Assembly (NCBI GenBank): GCA_009930125.1
Contig: RZYZ01000003.1
Coordinates: 1-32,133 of the forward strand
Direction of reading: 5' to 3'
Origin: Clostridia bacterium
GTDB taxonomy: Bacteria > Bacillota > Clostridia > Clostridiales > Clostridiaceae
Length of the DNA stretch: 32,133 bases
Of the stretch, positions 1-6,967 are shown piece after piece. Position 1 is the first letter of the stretch, and each line of letters opens with the position of its first letter. Under the pieces are notes generated by a model. It had not been told where the DNA came from and did not search any database. It saw only the letters and a program-made list of their open reading frames with translations. The position numbers and the translations under genes were made by a program.

Positions 1-1
1 G

Positions 2-367
2 TCCAGTATGGTCCGTGCGTTCATGACACCAACCCCGACCAATTTCATCTTCTGGAATCCCATCATCTCCATTGGTGTGCGAATTCTCATTGGTGTGGTT
101 GCGGGGTATGTGTACAGGGCACTGAAAAACAGAAACTACGGGATTGCCGTATCCGCTGTTGCGGGATCGCTGACCAACACCATTGGTGTTCTTGGTCTTG
201 CCTACGTGTTCTATCTTTCCAGATATGCAGCAGGATTAGGCATCTCGGAAGCCGCAGCAACCACTTTTATTCTATCCATAGTGGGTACCAATGGCGTGCC
301 GGAAGCGATTATATCCGCGCTCATCACAGTGCCGGTAATAGCCGCCTACAGAAAAATGAAAAAATAG
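2..367 (+). CDS. ECF transporter S component, C-terminal part (5' partial)
   Basis: Membrane substrate-binding (S) component of an energy-coupling-factor importer, the class that takes up vitamins and related small molecules with shared EcfA/A'/T partners. The visible 121 codons hold three to four hydrophobic segments, and the stretch IRAF-like 'VRAFMTPTPTNFIFWNP' followed by 'PIISIGVRILIGVVAGYVY' is typical of the family's middle. The first ATG is at position 8, but the frame is open to the window edge and S components are usually 170-200 residues. The start therefore most likely lies upstream of the window, and the ATG at 8 is an internal methionine. The C-terminus is complete and a terminator follows directly. 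The substrate cannot be read from this fragment; pantothenate/HmpT-like members are possible. The family call is fairly sure, the specificity is not. Confidence 0.75.
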   Translation, partial: SSMVRAFMTPTPTNFIFWNPIISIGVRILIGVVAGYVYRALKNRNYGIAVSAVAGSLTNTIGVLGLAYVFYLSRYAAGLGISEAAATTFILSIVGTNGVPEAIISALITVPVIAAYRKMKK

Positions 368-375
368 ATATACTA

Positions 376-406
376 AAAGGAGATGGTTACCCATCTCCTT
401 TGTTTT
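376..406 (+). terminator. Rho-independent terminator after the ECF S component
   Basis: An 11-bp perfect stem (arms 376-386 and 391-401, AAAGGAGATGG with its complement) with a 4-base loop is followed by GTTTT. It sits 8 bases after the stop of the ECF gene and just before the 3' end of the convergent gene at 428. Confidence 0.85.
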
Positions 407-427
407 ATAGGTTATTTCAGCAGTTCA

Positions 428-1981
428 TCACAGTCTCTTATAGTCCACATGCTCTTCAAGAACTTCTTTGTCGCTGTATAGATAGTCTTCATCCAGCACC
501 AGGCTCGAATCTTTCTCCACCGGACTCTCATCTTCAGTCAGGAACAGCACGGAATAATCCAGGCTTAAATCCTTGAAGAATAGGATTCCGTGTTTCTTGT
601 CCTTGGCGATCTTCACAAACAGTTTGCCTGTATAGGTTTCACCAGGTTTTACGATTACTCTTCCAAGAGTGGTTCCATCTTCATGTTTTGCCATGATGTG
701 CACTGAGCGTTTGGCTATGTCAAACAGCTGAAGCTGCATGGGATTAAAGGAATAATCCTCACTTCCTCTGTTGTGGACGGTGACCTTGTATTCAACCAGT
801 TCCTCTTTTTCATCCACATCCGGTTTTTCCGGCATGATTTTTGCCTTGGCATTCTCAGCCAGATGTTTCATCTTGTCTTTAAGTCCTTCCGCATTTTCTT
901 CCACATCATCAATGATTTCCTGTGCGCCGAACGGCTCATCCACAAAGTTATCATTCTCCGGTTCAAATGCATCTTCATCATCAAAAGCCATGTCATTCTT
1001 CATGAATCCATCGGTTTTTTCTTCGATGTCATCAGCAGTGGATGCAACCTTGCTCTTGAGATCTTCGAATTTTTTCTTGGCTTCATCGGATTTGTCTCTG
1101 ATTTCCTCCTGAACCTCTTCCACGACTTCATTCACATCATTCTGCTTTTTGAACCCTTCGAGTTTTTCTTCCGCTTCGCTCTTCAGATCAGCCGCTTTAC
1201 GCTTCACATTAGGTGCGATTTCCTGGTCAACCTTAGACTTTGCAGCTTCGATCTTATCTTCAGCAAGATCCTTGATCTCTACATATTTGTCCTTTGCCTC
1301 CATGCTGCCAAGTTTTGTCTGAAGTTTACCCTCTTCGATTTTGGTGCGAAGCTTTTCTCTTACAGCTTCCGTCTTCTCCATAACCGCTTTCTTGAGATCC
1401 AGATCAGCTACAGGCTCACCATCCTCATCCGGGTTAAAAGTGAAGTCACTGGATGGATTGGATATATTCACGACAATATCATCAATCACAGCATTGGTTC
1501 CGGCCTTGTAGACCTTTTTAGGTGTCACTTTCATGGGCTCCATGAATCCGTCTGTTTCAGATTCGATTTCATCTAGATCAAGTTCTGCCCATCTGGTCAG
1601 CTTTTCGGAATACTCCTTCTTCAGATTCTCATTTTTGATCTTGTTCTTCTTGTACAGTGCATACGCTGCTGCAGCTGCCGCAACGACGGCTACACCTGCA
1701 ACGATCTTGCCGGTATTCTTCTTGCCGTTTCTGCTGTCCAGCTTATTACTCACTTCTTTGCTGCTGTTTTTCGCAAAGCTCACAGCATCTTCCTTTACGC
1801 TGTCTTTCTTCTCAAAGAGCTGCTGCGCACTCTGGCTTCCCTTGTCCATGATGTTTGCCAGGGATTCCTTCAGATCTGAAGTGGCATCTTTCACTTTCGG
1901 AATCATATCCTTCGCCATTCCTTCGCCTTTTTTCACTAGTTCTTCGCTCTTTTTTACCATTTTATCCATTTCAAATTTCAT
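428..1981 (-). CDS. Membrane-anchored charged helical protein with Ig-like (DUF4352-like) C-terminal domain
   Basis: A 517-residue protein of unknown function. Residues 1-90 are amphipathic, lysine-rich helix; 92-110 are an alanine-rich transmembrane segment (IVAGVAVVAAAAAAYALY); 195-390 are a long, highly charged coiled-coil or apolipoprotein-like stretch. Residues 395-485 look like a beta-sandwich domain resembling DUF4352 (VHNRGSEDYSFNP, then VIVKPGETYTGKLFV). An internal duplication is visible: DEIESETDGFM at 137-147 recurs as DDIEEKTDGFM at 317-327, and each copy is followed by an N...S.D[FY][ST]FNP motif (172-184 and 403-414). The start at 1981 is chosen because AGGAGGG lies 8 bases upstream; a longer in-frame start at 2032 has no such site. 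The N-terminus resembles YtxH-type stress proteins. With one membrane segment, topology is uncertain; role unknown. Confidence 0.8.
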   Translation of the reverse strand: MKFEMDKMVKKSEELVKKGEGMAKDMIPKVKDATSDLKESLANIMDKGSQSAQQLFEKKDSVKEDAVSFAKNSSKEVSNKLDSRNGKKNTGKIVAGVAVVAAAAAAYALYKKNKIKNENLKKEYSEKLTRWAELDLDEIESETDGFMEPMKVTPKKVYKAGTNAVIDDIVVNISNPSSDFTFNPDEDGEPVADLDLKKAVMEKTEAVREKLRTKIEEGKLQTKLGSMEAKDKYVEIKDLAEDKIEAAKSKVDQEIAPNVKRKAADLKSEAEEKLEGFKKQNDVNEVVEEVQEEIRDKSDEAKKKFEDLKSKVASTADDIEEKTDGFMKNDMAFDDEDAFEPENDNFVDEPFGAQEIIDDVEENAEGLKDKMKHLAENAKAKIMPEKPDVDEKEELVEYKVTVHNRGSEDYSFNPMQLQLFDIAKRSVHIMAKHEDGTTLGRVIVKPGETYTGKLFVKIAKDKKHGILFFKDLSLDYSVLFLTEDESPVEKDSSLVLDEDYLYSDKEVLEEHVDYKRL

Positions 1982-2023
1982 AGGATGTTCCCTCCTGTTT
2001 ATTGTAAATTCAGTCTTTAACCC

Positions 2024-2029
2024 ATTATA
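2024..2029 (-). promoter_or_regulatory. -10 box for the 517-residue membrane protein
   Basis: TATAAT on the minus strand, 43-48 bases upstream of the ATG at 1981. No good -35 hexamer is seen 17 bases further up. The 332-base gap 1982-2313 between two divergent genes is AT-rich and otherwise holds only this box and the plus-strand promoter at 2253-2281; I see no RNA gene or ORF in it. Confidence 0.5.
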
Positions 2030-2252
2030 CATTCAATACTTTAAATATTCAGTAATCGATAGAATTGTTAATACACTTTTTACACCACGGTCACGGTTTA
2101 TCAGTTAAATAGCATATTATAGAGCTTTATATCCACTTTTATGTTTATTTATATCTTTAATTTGCAGGCACAACGAACCCTCTATGATTTGCTTTTACAC
2201 CATTCCATAGGATTGTTAATAGACTTTTATCAATTTAAACAGGCACTGATGA

Positions 2253-2281
2253 TTATCATTTTTCTTTTTTTACCTTATAAT
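2253..2281 (+). promoter_or_regulatory. Promoter of the alpha/beta hydrolase gene
   Basis: TTATCA (2253-2258), a 17-base spacer and TATAAT (2276-2281) match a sigma-A promoter. It lies about 33 bases before the hydrolase start. The -35 overlaps a small TGAT-GATT-ATCA inverted repeat at 2247-2258. Confidence 0.6.
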
Positions 2282-2313
2282 GGTCATATAAGTAAACATT
2301 GGAGGTGTTTTTA

Positions 2314-3249
2314 ATGAAGTATATTCCATACATCCTCCTGGGTATTGTCATTTTAGCTATAGTGTATTTTCTTGCAGTGATTACTCGTTATGTAAACCGC
2401 ATCTTATACCCGAAAACGAAAACCTATGACATGGCCAAGGAGAAAATCCGAAAGCAGGGATATTTTCCCGAAGAATACATCGACTCCCTATCCTACGAAC
2501 CACTGAACCTGAAATCTCCCTATGGATACATGATCAATGGCAGACTCTATCCCAATGATTCCGACAAATATGTCATCATCGTCCATGGAATCACCATGAA
2601 CCTCTACGGAGCACTGAAATATCTGCCTTTCTTCTATAAGAAAGGGTTCAATGTTGTCGTATTCGATCTTAGAAACCATGGAGAAACCGGTGGGGACAAT
2701 ACCACCTATGGCTATTTTGAAAAGTGGGATCTGAAAACCGTAACAGATTACCTGTTCAAAAAATTCGGAGACGGCATCAGTGTAGGCCTTCATGGAGAGT
2801 CCATGGGCGGAACCATTTCCATGCTCAACATGGCCATGGACAAGCGAATCCGATATGGCATCATAGACTGCGCATTCTCAGACCTTCCTGAACTTCTGCT
2901 ATTGAAATTAAGACAGGACACGAGAGTCCACAGCAAAAAGCTCATCAATCTCGTGAACCTCTTCATCAAGATCAGAGCCGGATTCTCCATAGAAGATGTT
3001 TCCCCTCTGAAAGAACTTCCCACCATCAGCCAGCCGATTCTCTTCATTCACGGTGCAAAGGATGACTATGTGCCCGCTGCGATGACGAAAGCCATGTACT
3101 CCTTCAAAATGGATAAGAAGTTCATGTATATCGCTGAAGATGGCGAACATGGAACTTCCATGGCAACCTCTCCTGATGCATACGATGAAAAGGTCACAGA
3201 TTTTCTGAATGAAGTCTATCCCGATGAACATTTTAATATAGGACATTGA
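2314..3249 (+). CDS. Alpha/beta hydrolase, membrane-anchored
   Basis: A 311-residue serine hydrolase of unknown substrate. Residues 3-24 form an N-terminal transmembrane helix, so the catalytic domain is tethered to the membrane. The fold signature is complete: oxyanion-strand motif HGITMN (91-96), nucleophile elbow G-E-S-M-G with Ser163, acid Asp250 in HGAKDDYVP, and His279 in GEHG. This pattern and length fit the YqkD/FrsA-like group of the superfamily, whose members are esterases or peptidase-like enzymes, mostly uncharacterised. The ATG at 2314 is preferred because GGAGGTG (2301-2307) lies 6 bases upstream; an in-frame TTG at 2299 would overlap that site. It appears to be a single-gene transcript with its own promoter and a strong terminator at 3264. 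Family certain, substrate unknown. Confidence 0.9.
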   Translation: MKYIPYILLGIVILAIVYFLAVITRYVNRILYPKTKTYDMAKEKIRKQGYFPEEYIDSLSYEPLNLKSPYGYMINGRLYPNDSDKYVIIVHGITMNLYGALKYLPFFYKKGFNVVVFDLRNHGETGGDNTTYGYFEKWDLKTVTDYLFKKFGDGISVGLHGESMGGTISMLNMAMDKRIRYGIIDCAFSDLPELLLLKLRQDTRVHSKKLINLVNLFIKIRAGFSIEDVSPLKELPTISQPILFIHGAKDDYVPAAMTKAMYSFKMDKKFMYIAEDGEHGTSMATSPDAYDEKVTDFLNEVYPDEHFNIGH

Positions 3250-3263
3250 TATGATTCCTATGC

Positions 3264-3303
3264 AGGCAGGTCACACGTGACCTGCCTTTCTGCTGTTTTT
3301 TTC
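3264..3303 (+). terminator. Terminator after the alpha/beta hydrolase
   Basis: AGGCAGGTCA (3264-3273), loop CACG, and TGACCTGCCT (3278-3287) form a perfect 10-bp stem. It is followed by TTTCTGCTG and a T run. Confidence 0.85.
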
Positions 3304-3380
3304 TAGCGGATCGTCCTTGATTCACAGTACTTCTTCCCCTCTCTTCTTGATTTTAGACCAAAGGATGTCCATTTAGGGTA

Positions 3381-3432
3381 TTCACTTAGAACGGTTGTTC
3401 TGTTATAATTGCATTATAAAGAATGTATGTTC
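3381..3432 (+). promoter_or_regulatory. SOS-type promoter of polymerase IV with two LexA/DinR boxes
   Basis: TTCACT (3381-3386), 17 bases and TATAAT (3404-3409) make the promoter. The spacer holds GAAC-GGTT-GTTC (3389-3400), and a second copy, GAAT-GTAT-GTTC (3421-3432), lies just downstream of the -10. Both fit the Gram-positive LexA (DinR) box core GAAC-N4-GTTC, the second with one change. The first would block sigma binding and the second early elongation. Regulation by LexA is inferred from motif and position. Confidence 0.8.
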
Positions 3433-3465
3433 TAATTTTGTTAAAGAAGTATAGGTGAATTTGAA

Positions 3466-4710
3466 ATGGAAAATATCATTTTTCATGTGGACGTGAACTC
3501 CGCTTATCTTTCCTGGAATGCCATCTGGGATCTTCAGCACGGGAAAACCCTGGATCTTCGAACGGTACCTTCCATTGTGGGAGGCGACCCGGAAAGCCGT
3601 CACGGAATCGTCCTCGCAAAATCCATTCCCAGCAAGAAATATGGCATCAAGACCGGAGAAACCCTTTTTTCAGCCCTCATGAAGTGTCCCGAGCTGAAAA
3701 TCGTTCCACCCAGATACAGTATGTATCTGAAAGCCAGTGATGCTATGGTGGAAATTCTGCGTGAATATTCCCCGCTCATAGAGCGCTATTCCATCGACGA
3801 GTGCTTTCTGGATATGAGACACCTGACAAGAGAAAACGCCGTAGAGACTGCCCTGTCCCTGAAAAACAGGATCCATGAGGAACTGGGCTTCACTGTCAAT
3901 GTGGGGATTTCCACAGGGAAGCTTCTGGCAAAGATGGCCTCCGACTTCAAAAAGCCCGATCAGGTTCATACCCTCTATCAGGAAGAGGTCCCGAAGAAAA
4001 TGTGGCCCCTGCCCGTTCAGGACATGTTTATGGTCGGCTCCCGTACCACGGAAAAACTGAAGAAAATGAATATCACAACCATAGGAGATCTGGCCAAAGC
4101 GGATCCCAGGTTTCTTCATGAGAAATTCAAGAAGTATGGTTATATGATTTCCTGCTACGCCCGAGGAATAGACTCTGCCACTGTGAAGAATGAGGGTACC
4201 GTGGAAATGAAGGGAATGGGAAATTCCACGACCCTCCCCTTTGATTTCACGGATCGGATTTCCTGTCACAATGTGCTCCTCTCCATAGGAGAAACACTGG
4301 TCCCCAGACTGAGAGAAGCCGGAAAGCTTGTGAAAACCGTATCCATTCATATTCGCAGCAGTGATTTCACTTCTTTCTCCATGCAGAAGACCCTCCCCTT
4401 CGCCTCGGATTCCACCAGTCTGCTCATGGCTGCAGCCTGTGAACTGTTTGATGAAATCTGGAACGAAGAGCCGGTCAGGCATCTGGGGATCTCTTTCTCC
4501 CAGCTGAAGGAGAAGGACATCCAGCAGCTTTCTTTCTTTAAAGACAGCCGGGCTGAGAAAATGAATCGCATGGATCAGGTCATTGATATGGTGAGAAAGA
4601 ATTTCGGCGATGATTCCCTCATACGAGCCACCTTCATCAATTCTCCAGTCAAAGCGTTTTCTGGAGGCGTGGTGGAAAAAGACTATATTTTCATGAACAG
4701 TCACTTATGA
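3466..4710 (+). CDS. dinB: DNA polymerase IV (Y-family translesion polymerase)
   Basis: A 414-residue error-prone polymerase that extends primers past damaged template bases. The palm begins at the N-terminus with FHVDVNSAYLSW (Asp9); the second catalytic pair is Asp111-Glu112 in YSIDECFLDM. A helix-hairpin-helix thumb region follows (MWPLPVQDMFMVGSRTTEKL), then a little-finger domain. QQLSFF at about 353-358 resembles a beta-clamp binding motif, in the place where Gram-positive DinB/UvrX proteins carry one. The ATG has AGGTGAA (3453-3459) 6 bases upstream. The promoter carries two LexA-type boxes, so the gene is probably induced by DNA damage. It is followed after 13 bases by a small gene likely in the same transcript. 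Length and motifs are normal for the family. Confidence 0.95.
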   Translation: MENIIFHVDVNSAYLSWNAIWDLQHGKTLDLRTVPSIVGGDPESRHGIVLAKSIPSKKYGIKTGETLFSALMKCPELKIVPPRYSMYLKASDAMVEILREYSPLIERYSIDECFLDMRHLTRENAVETALSLKNRIHEELGFTVNVGISTGKLLAKMASDFKKPDQVHTLYQEEVPKKMWPLPVQDMFMVGSRTTEKLKKMNITTIGDLAKADPRFLHEKFKKYGYMISCYARGIDSATVKNEGTVEMKGMGNSTTLPFDFTDRISCHNVLLSIGETLVPRLREAGKLVKTVSIHIRSSDFTSFSMQKTLPFASDSTSLLMAAACELFDEIWNEEPVRHLGISFSQLKEKDIQQLSFFKDSRAEKMNRMDQVIDMVRKNFGDDSLIRATFINSPVKAFSGGVVEKDYIFMNSHL

Positions 4711-4723
4711 GGAGGGAAACGGG

Positions 4724-4987
4724 ATGAAAGTACTGGCCAAACCCATAGAAATGATAGCCTGGTTTGATTTCAAGGGCCTGATCCACCCGATCCGATTCAG
4801 GCTCATCGATGAGGATGGGAAATACAGAACCATTTCCATCAAAAGCATCCAGGCACGGAAAAAGGAAAAGCTTGCAGGGAATCTGATGCAGGTTTTCCTC
4901 TGCCGAGGAATCGTCAACGAAAAGGAAGTGCTTTTTGAACTGAAGTATGAGAAAGACACGGACCAGTGGACACTATTCAAAATGTGA
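4724..4987 (+). CDS. Small conserved protein co-transcribed with dinB
   Basis: An 87-residue protein with no recognised domain. It is rich in beta-strand-type alternation (IEMIAWFDFKGLIHPIRFRL, then VLFELKYE near the C-terminus), with a central basic helix (ARKKEKLAGN) and no membrane segment or signal peptide. GAGGAGGG lies 8 bases before the ATG. It starts 13 bases after the stop of polymerase IV and ends at a terminator, so the two form one damage-inducible transcript. I recall similar small proteins next to Y-family polymerases in other Clostridia, which argues for a real gene and a linked role, perhaps as a polymerase accessory. It does not look like YolD, the usual partner of UvrX. Function unknown. 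Confidence 0.8.
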   Translation: MKVLAKPIEMIAWFDFKGLIHPIRFRLIDEDGKYRTISIKSIQARKKEKLAGNLMQVFLCRGIVNEKEVLFELKYEKDTDQWTLFKM

Positions 4988-5009
4988 AAAGAGGAATCCG
5001 GCCCATAAG

Positions 5010-5040
5010 AAAAGACTGTCATCAAAGGTGACAGTCTTTT
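5010..5040. terminator. Bidirectional terminator between the dinB operon and the C39-like gene
   Basis: AAAAGACTGTCA (5010-5021) and TGACAGTCTTTT (5029-5040) pair perfectly over 12 bp with a 7-base loop. The A and T ends let it serve both the plus-strand gene ending at 4987 and the minus-strand gene ending at 5068. Confidence 0.85.
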
Positions 5041-5067
5041 CAGGTTCATTCAATATTCTACTGGATA

Positions 5068-6753
5068 TTATCTGACCACAATGGCATGATTTCTTATGTT
5101 ATAGGAATAAGCAAAACTTGGAATATCAACCCAGTATTCTCTTCTTCCATTCCATGACCATGGATCCGTTATTTTCAGCTTATTGGCTTCCGAATCATAT
5201 CCTGTGACCAGAACGGCATGATTGTTTCTCAGAAGAGACTGAATCTGCCCTTCCACATTGTACTTCACATAGACAGGCGCCTCTCTTCTCACGGTAAGAT
5301 AGACAACCACAGGGTTATCCGCGAGGATTTCTTTTTTGATGTCTTCCACCGTACTTCCACTGAAGTTCACGGTTCTTCCAGCGCCATAGGTGTTGCTGTA
5401 ATCTGTCAGTGCCTGAGGATAGATCGTCGTTCTTAAACTCAGGTCCTGTTTGTAGGGAGATCCCACAAATCCCTTGGCAGGGTTGGAGGAATGCTTTGGC
5501 ATCGCATCCAGGAACTGTCTGTAGGATACATCTCTGGCAATCCCTTTATACTGAAGTGCCATGAGAAGCGCAGTGGCTTCACACCCGACGGGTGCATAGA
5601 CAGGACTCAGCTGGCTGTGATAGGGAACGGTTATGCTCTTGTAGACTCCATTGACTTCCGTCAGATAATCTCCGGATGCCCAGCCTGTTTTTCCGTTGTA
5701 GACGATATTGTTCCATTTTCCTTCTGATCCGATGACTTCCACCACTGCACCCTGAGGAAGAACAAGCATGGATGCAAAGCTCGTGCCTGCACCTGCTCTC
5801 ATATGAAGGGCATGGGTGGTCTTCTTCTGTACCAGAGTCGGTGCTGGTGCTGGCTCTGATACAGGAGGTTCCTCAGTTTCAGCTGGAGGTGGTGCAGGAG
5901 TGTCTACCACTGGAGGTGCCTCTGGTTCCGTCACAGGAGCAGCTTTGATAAGCTTCAGATACTTCCCGGAAGCCCACCCGGTTTTGCCCTGATAAGTCAC
6001 CTTTTTCCATTCTCCATCCTCAACCAGTGTCACAGATGCGCCCTTGGGCATAACCATGACAGACGCATAGGTTTTCGCTGGTCCGGTTCTCATGTACAGA
6101 TTTCCAGTAGTCTCATAAATCGCCCCACCGACTGCAGGATCTGTTGCTGCTGGAGGCGCTTCTGAGGGCGGATCCACCGGCTGGCTTACGCTGACCTGGG
6201 TGAGATATTTCCCGGATGCCCATCCGGTTTTCCCGTTATAAGTGATTTTCTTCCATGCACCACCATCTTCAACGAGCGTCACCGTGGCGCCCTTGGGCAT
6301 GACAAGGATGGCCTTGTTGCTGGTTCCGGCTCCAGTTCTCATATAGAGATTCGCTGTAGTTTTCATGGTGGTTGCAGCAGGTGTGGACGGTGTCACCGGT
6401 GCCGGTGCAGGATCCACTGGTGCTGGCGCTGGTGCTGATGGAGCCTCCGCTCCAGGATTCTGCGCAGGATTGATCCATACGCCTGGTGCATTGACAGCTC
6501 TTGATATGTTGATCATTCCGTTATGAATCTTATAAACATAATAATTGCCTGGCTGATAGGTGGTTACGGAATTGATTTTTCTGGCTGCATTGACGCTGTC
6601 CATATAACCTGGAATTTTTTCCGAAACAGAATAAGTGCTGCCCACATCAGGTAGCGGATTGGCAAATACCGTGAAGGATGATGTGCTCATGGTTCCAACC
6701 AGAATGGTTGCACTGATTGCTGCAGTCAATTTTTTAGACATGGTTTTCTTCAA
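5068..6753 (-). CDS. Secreted SH3b(x3)-C39-like peptidase cell-wall protein
   Basis: A 561-residue exported protein. The signal peptide is residues 1-31 (MSKKLTAAISATILVG core, cleavage after VFA). A ~55-residue module (43-96, with NYYVYKIHNGMINIS) resembles repeats in clostridial wall amidases. Three bacterial SH3 domains follow at about 130-185, 212-268 and 310-366, each ending GKTGWASG.YL and separated by Pro/Ala-rich linkers. Residues 372-561 form a C39-like papain-fold domain with Cys391 (VGCEATALLMAL), His512 (NNHAVLVTGYD) and Asp530 (ITDPW), so the triad is intact. SH3b domains usually bind peptidoglycan, so a wall-associated cysteine peptidase is likely; the substrate is unknown. The start is a TTG with GGGGA 7 bases upstream; the in-frame ATG four codons later is the alternative. 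It is transcribed alone between two terminators. Confidence 0.88.
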   Translation of the reverse strand: MKKTMSKKLTAAISATILVGTMSTSSFTVFANPLPDVGSTYSVSEKIPGYMDSVNAARKINSVTTYQPGNYYVYKIHNGMINISRAVNAPGVWINPAQNPGAEAPSAPAPAPVDPAPAPVTPSTPAATTMKTTANLYMRTGAGTSNKAILVMPKGATVTLVEDGGAWKKITYNGKTGWASGKYLTQVSVSQPVDPPSEAPPAATDPAVGGAIYETTGNLYMRTGPAKTYASVMVMPKGASVTLVEDGEWKKVTYQGKTGWASGKYLKLIKAAPVTEPEAPPVVDTPAPPPAETEEPPVSEPAPAPTLVQKKTTHALHMRAGAGTSFASMLVLPQGAVVEVIGSEGKWNNIVYNGKTGWASGDYLTEVNGVYKSITVPYHSQLSPVYAPVGCEATALLMALQYKGIARDVSYRQFLDAMPKHSSNPAKGFVGSPYKQDLSLRTTIYPQALTDYSNTYGAGRTVNFSGSTVEDIKKEILADNPVVVYLTVRREAPVYVKYNVEGQIQSLLRNNHAVLVTGYDSEANKLKITDPWSWNGRREYWVDIPSFAYSYNIRNHAIVVR

Positions 6754-6786
6754 TTGAATTCCCCATTTTTCACAATCTATTGCGTG

Positions 6787-6823
6787 ATCGTTTATACGTA
6801 AACGATTTCATGAAATAATTATA
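6787..6823 (-). promoter_or_regulatory. -10 box and palindromic operator of the C39-like gene
   Basis: On the minus strand TATAAT lies at 6823-6818 with no clear -35. Just downstream, at about +5 to +24, is a perfect inverted repeat ATCGTTTA-TACG-TAAACGAT (6787-6806). It could be a repressor operator or a 5'-UTR hairpin; no cognate regulator is evident nearby. Confidence 0.5.
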
Positions 6824-6904
6824 TCATAGAAACTCTATACTGTACTATGAGTTTACCGGTATGATATGTAAAAATTGTTATAATTGCTATAGTAGGATTC
6901 AATA

Positions 6905-6938
6905 TAAATTGAAAGGACTGTCATTGCTGACAGTCCTT
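6905..6938 (-). terminator. Terminator after pyruvate:ferredoxin oxidoreductase
   Basis: The 11-bp stem AAGGACTGTCA (6913-6923) with TGACAGTCCTT (6928-6938) has a 4-base loop and a TTTCAATTT tail on the minus strand. It lies 30 bases after the PFOR stop. Its stem core is the same as that of the terminator at 5010-5040. Confidence 0.8.
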
Positions 6939-6967
6939 CCTTTCTATTTCTGATATTCAGTTGATTC

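Noticed and set aside
773..1576. A 267-codon plus-strand frame opposite the charged membrane protein.
   Set aside because: It is antisense to a gene with clear protein logic, is rich in Phe/Leu/Ile as expected from the reverse of Glu/Lys-rich codons, and has no ribosome binding site.
2247..2258. Fur-like TGATGATTATCA at the hydrolase promoter.
   Set aside because: Only one half of a Fur box fits; the other half is lost. It is too weak to call in an AT-rich gap.
3670..4704. A 344-codon minus-strand frame covering dinB.
   Set aside because: It is a shadow of the polymerase gene; no family motif and no start signal.
5800..6480. Repeated Pro/Ala and GKTGWASG segments considered as a DNA repeat array.
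   Set aside because: They are protein-domain repeats (three SH3b domains and linkers), with irregular spacing and diverged DNA; not a CRISPR or satellite array.
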